64,000 nucleotides of DNA from Marinoscillum sp. 108 (GTDB lineage Bacteria > Bacteroidota > Bacteroidia > Cytophagales > Cyclobacteriaceae). The notes under the pieces are model-generated. The model saw nothing but the letters and a program-made list of their open reading frames with translations, was not told the origin of the DNA and did no database searches. The stretch spans positions 992,001 to 1,056,000 of the forward strand of contig NZ_LR734808.1 in NCBI RefSeq assembly GCF_902506655.1. The letters run 5' to 3'. The translations under genes and the position numbers were made by a program. Below, piece after piece: positions 16,783 to 26,654 of this stretch (the first letter of the stretch is position 1; every line of letters starts with the position of its first letter).

Positions 16783-17171
16783 TGTTTATTTGAGAAAATT
16801 TGGTGAGAATAACCTCCCGATCACTCAAAAGGTTCACGAAATAAACAACATTTTATCTCGTTCACAAATACCTCCTTAAATCAACCTGTACTTGCTCCTT
16901 TCAAAGGATCTATATCCCTCAGCCCCCGGTTTCAAGATTGTATTTTAGTAGCATCGATTGCCTTGTGAATATACAATTGCTTCATTTTGGCTAATATTAA
17001 CATTAACCCAACGTTTATGAATGTCTGACAACTTTTTGTGATATGATAAACTTTAAGGGCGCCAGGGAGTTGGTCTGAGGTATGAAATCAATTCGGCAGA
17101 GCAAATAGGAATTCATACGAAACATACCCGTACCTGACCAATAGTTTCTACATCTACATGAATTAAGTCTA
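16783..17171. other. 389-base intergenic region, no gene recognised
   Basis: Lies between the divergent msrA and MATE genes. I find no plausible protein or RNA gene. ATTAACATTAAC near 16994-17006 is a short direct repeat of a kind sometimes bound by regulators, but it is too simple to call. Both genes' promoters must lie here. Confidence 0.5.
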
Positions 17172-18530
17172 TTGAAAGCACATAAAAAAGACCTTACCAC
17201 CGGATCTATTCCTAAGAAATTAATTGGCCTCACTCTGCCCATGATGATGGGAATCCTGAGCATGGTGGCTTTCAATCTCGTGGATACTTATTTTGTAGGA
17301 AAGCTTGGGAGCCTGCAGTTGGCAGCACTCAGTTTTACTTTTCCGGTAATCCTGGTGATCTTCAGCATTATTCAAGGTCTGGGCATCGGAGCTACGGCAT
17401 TGATCTCCAGATCCATCGGCAGGAATGATCGACAAAAAGCCGCCCGCGAAACGACTGATAGCCTGGTGCTTTCGGTATTAATAGCCGGAGTGTTTATTGT
17501 CATCGGGCTATTCACCATTACCCCTACCTTCAGGCTGCTGGGAGCCAGTGACGAGATTCTGCCATATGTGATCGAGTACATGTCTATCTGGTACCTGGCT
17601 TTGTTCTTCGTGATTATCCCGTTCGTTGGTAACAGTGCTATCCGTGCGACTGGCGATACCCGAACACCCAGTTTGATCATGATTTTTGCGGTACTGGTCA
17701 ATGCAGTACTTGATCCTCTTCTGATCTTCGGTTATGGTCCCTTCCCGGAGCTGGGGATGAAAGGCGCCGCTATAGCCACCGCCATCTCCCGAGCCATGAC
17801 CATGGTACTCTCACTTTGGGTGCTGGCCAGGAGAGAAAAGCTGATCGTCAAAACTATCCCTGCCTGGAAGACCCTGCTTGGATGTTGGAAGGCCATCCTC
17901 CACATTGGTATTCCTTCAGGCCTGAGTAAAATGATTGTACCGATCACTACAGGCGTGATTACCGCGCTTCTCGCTGGCTATGGGGACTTTATGGTTGCCG
18001 GCTATGGAGTGGCTACCAGGATAGAGTTTCTCTCGATGAGCATCCTTTTCGCCCTTTCTGCCTCCATAGGTCCATTTACAGGACAAAACTTTGGTGCTTA
18101 CCATTTTGACAGAATACGTATTGGTGTTTTTTATGCCAATGTATTTAGTGTGACCTGGGGCTTGGGCATGGCGCTGATCCTGTACCTGCTGAATGATCCT
18201 ATTGCCAGCATCTTTACCGACAACCCTGAAGTGATCCGATCCACCAAAATGTACCTGACCATCGTATCATTTTCCTTCGGGTTTCAGGGGATTGTACAGG
18301 TGGTAAACAGTAATATCAATACCCTCAGCAAACCTCTGGCAGCATCGCTGATCGTATTTGTGCAAATGCTTATTATATGCATTCCATTGCTTTATCTGTT
18401 GGAATATTCTTTTGGTGTTGCTGGTATTTACTCTGCCGTAGCCATCACCTATGTTACAGGTGGCCTTATTTCCGCGTTTTTCAACCGAAGAATTGTGGCC
18501 CAAATGCAAACTGACTATGCCGAAACATAA
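17172..18530 (+). CDS. MATE-family multidrug/organic cation exporter
   Basis: A 452-residue inner-membrane antiporter with about twelve membrane segments in two related halves. The first helix region (LIGLTLPMMMGILSMVAFNLVDTYF is its core) and PFVGNSAIRATGDTRTPS match the MATE pattern. Family members exchange cationic drugs or metabolites for Na+ or H+. The best start is a TTG at 17172, giving KAHKKDLTTGSIPKKL just before the first helix; no in-frame ATG lies close upstream. The SRPBCC gene follows after 79 bases. Substrate is not predictable from sequence. Confidence 0.92.
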   Translation: MKAHKKDLTTGSIPKKLIGLTLPMMMGILSMVAFNLVDTYFVGKLGSLQLAALSFTFPVILVIFSIIQGLGIGATALISRSIGRNDRQKAARETTDSLVLSVLIAGVFIVIGLFTITPTFRLLGASDEILPYVIEYMSIWYLALFFVIIPFVGNSAIRATGDTRTPSLIMIFAVLVNAVLDPLLIFGYGPFPELGMKGAAIATAISRAMTMVLSLWVLARREKLIVKTIPAWKTLLGCWKAILHIGIPSGLSKMIVPITTGVITALLAGYGDFMVAGYGVATRIEFLSMSILFALSASIGPFTGQNFGAYHFDRIRIGVFYANVFSVTWGLGMALILYLLNDPIASIFTDNPEVIRSTKMYLTIVSFSFGFQGIVQVVNSNINTLSKPLAASLIVFVQMLIICIPLLYLLEYSFGVAGIYSAVAITYVTGGLISAFFNRRIVAQMQTDYAET

Positions 18531-18609
18531 TGCGGCACCATAGATCGGAAAACGCTTTGGTAATCCATCTAAAATCGTAAATTTACCAAGAAGCACTAGA
18601 CGCCACCTT

Positions 18610-19062
18610 ATGAAGATTTTAGCACCACTAGCCGAAAACGGAAGAATTAATCCTGATGCAAGCATTAGAGACAGCCAATCTGTCATTATCAATGCGCCGA
18701 TTCAAAAGGTATGGGAGGTGCTGATCGATATGTCCCGCTGGCCAGAGTGGAATGGAGACATCAAATCAGTAAAAGTGGATGAGGTAAAAGACGGAGCTGA
18801 ATTTCGCTGGACCCTTAATGGCTCCACCCTCACCTCCACCATTCGAAAAGTGCAGGCTCCTGAGCTCCTGAGCTGGACTGGTTCTACCAAAGGCATCAAA
18901 GCCATCCAGGTGTGGCGATTGGAAGATTCAGGAGATAATCAAACCATTGTATCTACAGAAGAATCACTCCAGGGCTTTCTCACCCTCTTTTTCAGCCATC
19001 AGAAGTTGCACACCACGCTGCTCAAGTGGCTGGAGCGACTCAAGCAACGTGTTGAACAATAA
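18610..19062 (+). CDS. SRPBCC (START-like) family protein
   Basis: A 150-residue small hydrophobic-ligand-binding-fold protein. The segment VIINAPIQKVWEVLIDMSRWPEWNGDIKSV is the usual START/Bet v 1 beginning (first strand, helix, and WPEWN), and LLSWTGSTKGIKAIQVWRLE matches the later strands. Such proteins bind lipids or polyketide-like ligands or act as stress proteins (AHSA1/polyketide-cyclase type). No signal peptide. It is close to the MATE gene on the same strand and converges with the next gene, ending nine bases from it. Confidence 0.82.
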   Translation: MKILAPLAENGRINPDASIRDSQSVIINAPIQKVWEVLIDMSRWPEWNGDIKSVKVDEVKDGAEFRWTLNGSTLTSTIRKVQAPELLSWTGSTKGIKAIQVWRLEDSGDNQTIVSTEESLQGFLTLFFSHQKLHTTLLKWLERLKQRVEQ

Positions 19063-19071
19063 TATCTGCTA

Positions 19072-19767
19072 TTACTTCTTGTCGAGTGCTGCGATCTGTT
19101 CTTTGAGCATGGCAAACTCCGGCTCCATGTCAAGAGCTTTTTGAAACAGTTCCCTGGCCATTGAGGTATTGCCCTTATCCGCTTCGATCATTCCTTTCAT
19201 TCGAATAGTGGCTGCTTTGAGCGAAATCTCCTGAGTTCTTGAATTATCTATTGGGAAAACCAATTTAAGTTGGTCTGACTTAGGAGAAGCTATGATGATA
19301 TCGGCATTGTTAATGGCTTCACCATGTCGCTTGAGCTCTAGCTGCAAAAACGCAATTTTGTAGAGCGTGCCCAAATCATTATTTGCCAGGTATAACTTTT
19401 CGTAGTTATTGACAGCTCTGGTTTTCACCCCCAGGTTATCAAAAGCCACGGCAGCCACTTCTGTAGCAAACAGATCATTCGGATCAACCTTCATGGCATC
19501 TTGCGCCACAAGCGCTGCAGATGCATACTGCTGATAATCGAAGTAAAGTAAAGCCAGTGAATCAAGCACTGCACTGCTATTGGGGTTGGTGGCAATCAGA
19601 TTGTAGAGTGCCATCCTTGCTACATCCGGATCATTGTACTTTTTGGCAAGGGTGTAGATATATGCCTGTTTTCTCAGCTCATAAGGAATACTATCCTTGG
19701 GAGCCTGCTGCTGTGCGGATGCTGAGATTGCACAAAGGGCAATCAATAAAGTGGCAAGGTATTTCAT
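19072..19767 (-). CDS. Periplasmic TPR protein of unknown function
   Basis: A 231-residue exported protein. MKYLATLLIALCAISASAQQ is a signal peptide. The mature chain is helical, with tetratricopeptide-like repeats (ALYNLIATNPNSSAVLDSLAL, YASAALVAQDAMKVDPNDL, TRAVNNYEKLYLANNDLGTL, NTSMARELFQKALDMEPEF). It lies downstream of cca on the same strand with a 46-base gap, so the two may be cotranscribed. Nothing in it suggests an enzyme. Confidence 0.75.
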   Translation of the reverse strand: MKYLATLLIALCAISASAQQQAPKDSIPYELRKQAYIYTLAKKYNDPDVARMALYNLIATNPNSSAVLDSLALLYFDYQQYASAALVAQDAMKVDPNDLFATEVAAVAFDNLGVKTRAVNNYEKLYLANNDLGTLYKIAFLQLELKRHGEAINNADIIIASPKSDQLKLVFPIDNSRTQEISLKAATIRMKGMIEADKGNTSMARELFQKALDMEPEFAMLKEQIAALDKK

Positions 19768-19813
19768 GTTATTTGTTTAGTGTGAAATTTTCAAGAAGTT
19801 GCAAAAATAGAAA

Positions 19814-21247
19814 TTACTTTGATTTGACAGTCAGCCCTTTGGCTTTTCCTATCTCCAGCATCAAATCATACGCCTCTGCGGGATCATTTTTGATCTGTCC
19901 CTCCAGAATGGCTTCTTTGATGGCGTTTTTGATTTCGCCCACAATTACCGAAGGCTTTATATCAAACGTTTCAATAATGGTTTCCCCTGATACCGGAGGC
20001 TGAAAGTTGCGAAGATGGTCTCTTTCTTCTACTTCCCTGATCTTATTCTGCACATTGATAAAGTTGGCTAAATAGCGCCGCACCCTATCCATGTTTTTGG
20101 AGGTAACATCCGCCCTGCACAGGGTCATCAGGTCTTCTATATCATCACCTGCTTCATAGAGCAATCTTCTGATCGCTGAATCAGTCACCTTCTCATTGAC
20201 CAAAGCGATGGGCCTCAAATGAAGCCTCACGAGCTTTTGCACATACTTCATTTTATCATTCAGAGGGAGCTTCAGGTTTTTGAAGATCTTCGGCACCCAC
20301 CGGGCACCCATATCTTCATGCCCATGAAAGGTCCACCCTGCTTTGTCATGAAAGCGCTGTGTGGCGGGCTTGGCAATATCATGAAGAATGGCCGACCATC
20401 TCAACCAGAGATCATCAGTGTCCTCACTGATGTTGTCCAGTACCTGAAGGGTATGATAAAAATTGTCCTTGTGGGATTTTCCATTTACTTTCTTCACGCC
20501 CTGAAGTCGGGCCATTTCCGGGAAGATTATCTCTAATAAACCTGAGGAAAACAAGAGTTTGAAACCATAGGAAGGTGTATCTGCCAGAATGATCTTGTTG
20601 AGCTCGTCGGTGATGCGCTCCTGAGAAATGATTTTGATCCGCTCTTTTTGAGTGACAATGGCATTGAAAGTATCCGGGTCTATGTCGAATTTGAGCTGTG
20701 TGGCAAATCTGATGGCGCGCATGATCCTAAGCGGATCATCTGAGAAAGTCACCTCAGGTTCCAAAGGAGTTTTGATCAGTTTCTGACCCAAATGCTCTAC
20801 CCCACCAAAGGGGTCTATCAAGGTTCCAAAATCGTGTTCATTCAGGCTGATGGCCAGTGCATTGATGGTGAAATCCCGTCTGTTTTGATCGTCCTCCAGG
20901 GTGCCATCTTCTACAATGGGTTTCCGGGAATCCGCTCGGTAGCTCTCCTTTCTGGCTCCTACAAACTCCAGCTCGTATCCACCATAAGTGATGGCTGCCG
21001 TGCCAAAGTTCTTATATACGGCTAGTTTGGCTTCCTTACCAAGCTCCTTCTTCAACTGCTCTGCCAGCCGGATACCACTTCCCAAACATACAAAGTCGAT
21101 ATCCTTGGAATTTCTACCCAGAATAAGATCCCGCACATAACCGCCCACTATATAAGCTGAAACACCCAAACCTGTCGCCACCTGACCCACACGGTGAATC
21201 AATGGATGAAAATCCACTTGCTTATCCAAAACCTCCGTTACCATCAT
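19814..21247 (-). CDS. cca: CCA tRNA nucleotidyltransferase (poly(A) polymerase family, HD domain)
   Basis: Adds the 3' CCA to tRNAs. The 477-residue protein has the class II nucleotidyltransferase head (AYIVGGYVRDLILGRNSKDIDF, with metal-binding DID), the RRDFTINALA loop, the RIMRAIRFATQL neck motif and a C-terminal HD phosphohydrolase domain (HDIAKPATQRFH; metal-binding His-Asp). It could alternatively be a dedicated A-adding enzyme or poly(A) polymerase; those cannot be separated by eye. Need for it is visible here, since tRNA-Asp lacks an encoded CCA. Start is one of two adjacent ATGs. Confidence 0.93.
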   Translation of the reverse strand: MMVTEVLDKQVDFHPLIHRVGQVATGLGVSAYIVGGYVRDLILGRNSKDIDFVCLGSGIRLAEQLKKELGKEAKLAVYKNFGTAAITYGGYELEFVGARKESYRADSRKPIVEDGTLEDDQNRRDFTINALAISLNEHDFGTLIDPFGGVEHLGQKLIKTPLEPEVTFSDDPLRIMRAIRFATQLKFDIDPDTFNAIVTQKERIKIISQERITDELNKIILADTPSYGFKLLFSSGLLEIIFPEMARLQGVKKVNGKSHKDNFYHTLQVLDNISEDTDDLWLRWSAILHDIAKPATQRFHDKAGWTFHGHEDMGARWVPKIFKNLKLPLNDKMKYVQKLVRLHLRPIALVNEKVTDSAIRRLLYEAGDDIEDLMTLCRADVTSKNMDRVRRYLANFINVQNKIREVEERDHLRNFQPPVSGETIIETFDIKPSVIVGEIKNAIKEAILEGQIKNDPAEAYDLMLEIGKAKGLTVKSK

Positions 21248-21390
21248 TGCCTCAAAATTATAACAATCAATCCAATGCAGTTTGTAGGCATCAGAATAAA
21301 AACGCTGTAGAAAGGAAAATCATTACCCCAAAATGTCAAACTCGCTGACAATAAACCACCAGTACACCTCGGCTTATTTGTACTACTTAT

Positions 21391-23469
<2,079 letters not shown>

Positions 23470-23470
23470 C

Positions 23471-23983
23471 ATGCTAAAGAAAGCCATTCTGAATTTTAAA
23501 GCGAAGCGGATTTTGAAAAAGAGGTCCCAGGAGCTTATGACCGATTTCAAATCGAGCCAGAAAATAGCGATCATCTACTCAGACCTCTTTGAGAATGAAA
23601 AGCAAATAAGTGAGATCGTCAACGAGCTCAAAAAGGAAGGGAAAGAGATCAGTATGATGGTATACTGTCACAGCATTAAGAAAAAGACCACCGCTCTCCC
23701 CCATTTTCATTCTAAGGAAATCTCACTGACCGGCGAAATCAAAAGCGAAGACCTCAATTTTTTCCTTCGCCAGAGCTACGATTTTGCATTATGTTTCGAT
23801 CAGTCACGGCATTTCATCATTGACTATGTATTTTCGCAAGTGAAAGCCAAATGCCGTGTTGGCATTAGGACACCTTCGCGAGACCATCTCTTTGAGATGA
23901 TGATTCAGGCTGATGATCAGCAAACCCCACTGAGTAGTGAAGTATTAAGATATTTAAAAATGATTCAATCTTATGAATACTGA
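23471..23983 (+). CDS. DUF6913-like conserved protein
   Basis: A 170-residue cytoplasmic protein found in many Bacteroidota next to dapA. It begins with a basic helix (LKKAILNFKAKRILKKRSQ) and continues with an alternating alpha/beta region (KIAIIYSDLFENEKQISEIV; ISMMVYCHSIKK; YDFALCFDQSRHFIIDYVF). The DUF number is from memory of the family and not checked. It starts one base after ligA and its last 11 bases overlap dapA, so it is translationally coupled to both. Function is unknown. Confidence 0.75.
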   Translation: MLKKAILNFKAKRILKKRSQELMTDFKSSQKIAIIYSDLFENEKQISEIVNELKKEGKEISMMVYCHSIKKKTTALPHFHSKEISLTGEIKSEDLNFFLRQSYDFALCFDQSRHFIIDYVFSQVKAKCRVGIRTPSRDHLFEMMIQADDQQTPLSSEVLRYLKMIQSYEY

Positions 23984-24848
23984 AATTTTTAAAGGTACCG
24001 GAGTGGCCTTGATTACCCCATTCAATAAAGATCAAAGTATTGACTTTGACGGTCTGAAAGCGGTAATAGATCACGTAAGTGAGGGAGAAGTGGATTACCT
24101 GGTCATTCTGGGTACAACTGGCGAGGCACCTACCATCACTGCGGAAGAGAAGAATCAGGTAACCGAATTCGTCATTGCCAATAACCCCCGGAATTTGCCA
24201 ATCGTATATGGTCTGGGTGGAAACAGTACCAAATGGGTGACCGATCAGCTTGATCTGATCAAGGACTACCCTCTGGCGGCTATCCTGAGCCTTAGTCCTT
24301 ACTATAACAAGCCATCACAGGCAGGCATTGTACAGCACTATGAGGCCATTGCCGACGCAAGTCCCTTTCCGGTGATATTGTACAACGTACCCGCCAGAAC
24401 CAGCTCTAACATCACCACTGAGACCACTGTAACGCTTTCAAAACACCCTAATATCATTGGAACCAAGGAAGCTTCTGGAAACCTCACACAGTGCATGGAA
24501 ATCAGAGCCAACACAGATGAGGACTTTCTATTGATATCAGGTGATGATGCACTCACCCTTCCGATGATGTCCTTTGGTTGTGTGGGTGCCATTTCTGTCA
24601 TTGCCAATCTGCAGCCGGCGGCATTTTCACGAATGGTCAAACTAGCACTTGCCGGTGATTTCAAAGGAGCATCCAAGCTCCACTTTGAGCTATTGCAGGG
24701 CTACGAACTGGTCTCAGCAGAAGGCAACCCGGTTTCTGTTAAATCCGGTCTGGATGCTTTTGGACTTATTCAAAACACCGTACGATCGCCTCTTTATGCA
24801 GGTAGCAAAGAACTCATCAGACATTTCAAAATGTATCTGAATAAATAG
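23973..24848 (+). CDS. dapA: 4-hydroxy-tetrahydrodipicolinate synthase
   Basis: First committed enzyme of the lysine/diaminopimelate pathway, joining pyruvate and aspartate semialdehyde. The 291-residue TIM barrel has GTTGEAPT (residues 47-54), the tyrosine of YYNKPSQ and YNVPART, and the Schiff-base Lys165 in GTKEASGN. All key residues are present and the length is standard. It overlaps the previous gene by 11 bases and is followed by a strong terminator. Diaminopimelate also feeds peptidoglycan synthesis. Confidence 0.97.
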   Translation: MNTEIFKGTGVALITPFNKDQSIDFDGLKAVIDHVSEGEVDYLVILGTTGEAPTITAEEKNQVTEFVIANNPRNLPIVYGLGGNSTKWVTDQLDLIKDYPLAAILSLSPYYNKPSQAGIVQHYEAIADASPFPVILYNVPARTSSNITTETTVTLSKHPNIIGTKEASGNLTQCMEIRANTDEDFLLISGDDALTLPMMSFGCVGAISVIANLQPAAFSRMVKLALAGDFKGASKLHFELLQGYELVSAEGNPVSVKSGLDAFGLIQNTVRSPLYAGSKELIRHFKMYLNK

Positions 24849-24864
24849 GAGATACGCTTTTAAC

Positions 24865-24905
24865 AAAAAAGCCAGATACTCAACTTTAAAGTATCTGGCT
24901 TTTTT
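24865..24905 (+). terminator. Terminator of the ligA-dapA operon
   Basis: A long perfect stem, AAAAAAGCCAGATACT (24865-24880) with AGTATCTGGCTTTTTT (24890-24905), around a nine-base loop, 16 bases after the dapA stop. Confidence 0.95.
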
Positions 24906-24936
24906 ATGCTCAGCGCTCTGAAAGGGCTAAGACAAT

Positions 24937-24959
24937 AAAAAAGGGGCTTAAAAGCCCCT
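24937..24959 (-). terminator. Terminator of the histone H1-like gene
   Basis: GGGGC/GCCCC stem (24943-24947 with 24954-24958), extended by AT pairs. On the minus strand it is followed by six T residues, 23 bases after the gene's stop codon. Confidence 0.88.
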
Positions 24960-24982
24960 CTCTTATTTTATAATCTTTTGGA

Positions 24983-25159
24983 TTATGCTTTGTTTTTCAT
25001 GTCCTGCACTTCGATTCTGATCTCTTGTGAGAGGTTCTTCAGCTCTTGCATTCCTTTTCTAACTCTTGTTCCTGCTGCAGAGTTTTCTTTGTCATAAAAT
25101 TTGCTGAAATCTGCTTCAAGAGAATCTACTAATTCTTTAAGTTGTTCGAATCTTTTCAT
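24983..25159 (-). CDS. Histone H1-like (Hc1-like) small DNA-binding protein
   Basis: A 58-residue gene with its own terminator. The protein starts MKRFEQLKELVDSLEADFSK and contains AAGTRVRKGMQELKNLSQE, the pattern of short Bacteroidota histone H1-like proteins related to the chlamydial Hc1 N-terminal domain. These lack the long lysine-rich tail and may help organise the nucleoid; their role is not well settled. The protein is helical with mixed charge. Start is the only ATG in frame. It is transcribed after the acyltransferase gene on the same strand, but a hairpin between them suggests its own promoter. Confidence 0.85.
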   Translation of the reverse strand: MKRFEQLKELVDSLEADFSKFYDKENSAAGTRVRKGMQELKNLSQEIRIEVQDMKNKA

Positions 25160-25217
25160 ATTGATAAATCTTTAAGGTTACTGATAATTATTCGATGAGG
25201 CAATTTATATAAAATGT

Positions 25218-25256
25218 TCAAAAACCAAGCATATTGAGCTAAAAAAGCTAAATATG
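25218..25256 (-). terminator. Probable terminator of the acyltransferase gene
   Basis: CATATTGAGCT (25230-25240) and AGCTAAATATG (25246-25256) pair at 10 of 11 positions around a five-A loop, starting two bases past the stop codon. The downstream T run on the minus strand is interrupted (CTTGGTTTTTG), so it may be a weak terminator. Confidence 0.45.
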
Positions 25257-25258
25257 AC

Positions 25259-26515
25259 CTAAAGTTGTGCCAAAGTGGCACCCTCTACTCCTGCTTTTTT
25301 GTACACTCCATCATCCAGCTTTTTCTTAACTGCCTCAAAAGCTGTGATCGTCTCTGCCACATCATCCAAACTATGCACTGCTGTTGGGATGATCCTCAGA
25401 ATAATGGTACCCTTAGGCACCACTGGGTACACCACCACAGAACAAAATATGCTATGCTCCATTCGGAGATCCTTTACGAGGTTTACTGCCTCCATGGTGT
25501 CTCCATTCATGACCACAGGAGTCACCGGAGACTGTGTAGTGCCTATTCTGTAGCCTTTTTCTCTGAAGCCAGACTGAATGGCATTTACTATGGTCCAAAG
25601 GTTTTCTTTCAACTCAGGCTTAGTTCTGAGAAGCTCCAAACGCTTGAGGTTACCGATCACCAGTGGCATTGGCAACGACTTGGCAAAAATCTGAGACCTC
25701 ACATTGTATTTAAGTACATCGATGATCGCTGCATCTCCGGCAATAAACGCCCCAATGCTGGCCATAGACTTGGCGAAAGTAGAGAAGTAAATATCAATAC
25801 CATCCTGCACGCCCTGCTCCTCACCTGCTCCTGCTCCGGTAGCTCCCATGGTACCAAACCCGTGAGCATCATCTACCAACAACCTGAAATTAAATTTCTC
25901 TTTCAACTTCACGATAGAGGCCAGATCTCCCATGTTACCAGACATCCCGAAGACACCCTCAGTAATCACAAGGATACCTCCTCCAGTTTCTCCTACGAGT
26001 CTCTCAGCACGCTTCAACTGCTTCTCGAGATTCTCTATGTCATTGTGAGGATAAACAAAACGCTTACCCATGTGCAATCTCAAACCATCAATGATACAGG
26101 CGTGAGACTCAGCATCATACACAATCACATCTTTTCTATCCACCAAAGCATCAATCACGGACATTACACCCTGATAGCCAAAGTTCAAAAGCATGGCTGA
26201 ATCCTTTTGCACAAAGGCCGCCAGCTCTCTCTCTAACTGCTCGTGGTACACGGTATTTCCCGTCATCATCCTGGCTCCCATAGGGTAAGCCATTCCCCAT
26301 TCCGCAGCTGCCTCGGCATCTGCCTTTCTTACTTCAGGATGGTTAGCCAAACCCAGGTAGTTGTTCAAACTCCAGGTCAACACTTCTTTCCCCCTAAACT
26401 TCATTCGGGGAGCGATCTCACCCTCCAGTTTTGGGAACATATAAAAGTTATCATCAAAATAAGAATGCTGTCCTAGCGGCCCCCTATCCTGTAGCAATTT
26501 TTCAAATAAATCCAT
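25259..26515 (-). CDS. PLP-dependent alpha-oxoamine synthase, serine palmitoyltransferase-like
   Basis: A 418-residue fold-type I PLP enzyme that condenses an amino acid with an acyl-CoA or acyl-ACP. It shows NNYLGLANHPEV near the substrate site, VDDAHGFG (Asp216, His218 contact the cofactor) and FSTFAKSMAS with PLP-binding Lys249. In Bacteroidota this group includes serine palmitoyltransferase, for sphingolipids, and the cysteate acyltransferase that starts capnine/sulfonolipid synthesis. The substrate choice cannot be read from sequence by eye. 8-amino-7-oxononanoate synthase and Kbl are less likely, because no biotin or threonine genes are near. Probably cytoplasmic. Confidence 0.82.
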   Translation of the reverse strand: MDLFEKLLQDRGPLGQHSYFDDNFYMFPKLEGEIAPRMKFRGKEVLTWSLNNYLGLANHPEVRKADAEAAAEWGMAYPMGARMMTGNTVYHEQLERELAAFVQKDSAMLLNFGYQGVMSVIDALVDRKDVIVYDAESHACIIDGLRLHMGKRFVYPHNDIENLEKQLKRAERLVGETGGGILVITEGVFGMSGNMGDLASIVKLKEKFNFRLLVDDAHGFGTMGATGAGAGEEQGVQDGIDIYFSTFAKSMASIGAFIAGDAAIIDVLKYNVRSQIFAKSLPMPLVIGNLKRLELLRTKPELKENLWTIVNAIQSGFREKGYRIGTTQSPVTPVVMNGDTMEAVNLVKDLRMEHSIFCSVVVYPVVPKGTIILRIIPTAVHSLDDVAETITAFEAVKKKLDDGVYKKAGVEGATLAQL

Positions 26516-26654
26516 CTAACGTGTATTAATAAACCTTACCAATTTGGAAATACAAAACTAACACTTATTAAAGATTGGACAAATGTTATACAGGCATTTA
26601 ACCTGCAGTCATTTTTTGTAAATATTCATTAGCATTGTGTCATAACCCAAAAAA

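Noticed and set aside
16994-17006. Short ATTAAC direct repeat before the MATE gene
   Set aside because: Too short and AT-rich to stand out from background.
24865-24959. Two neighbouring hairpins considered as repeat elements
   Set aside because: They have different sequences and opposite T runs; they are the terminators of dapA and of the histone-like gene.
25265-26200. Long frame antisense to the acyltransferase gene
   Set aside because: It is the reverse complement of a strongly conserved PLP enzyme; composition is rich in His/Ser/Cys and resembles no protein.
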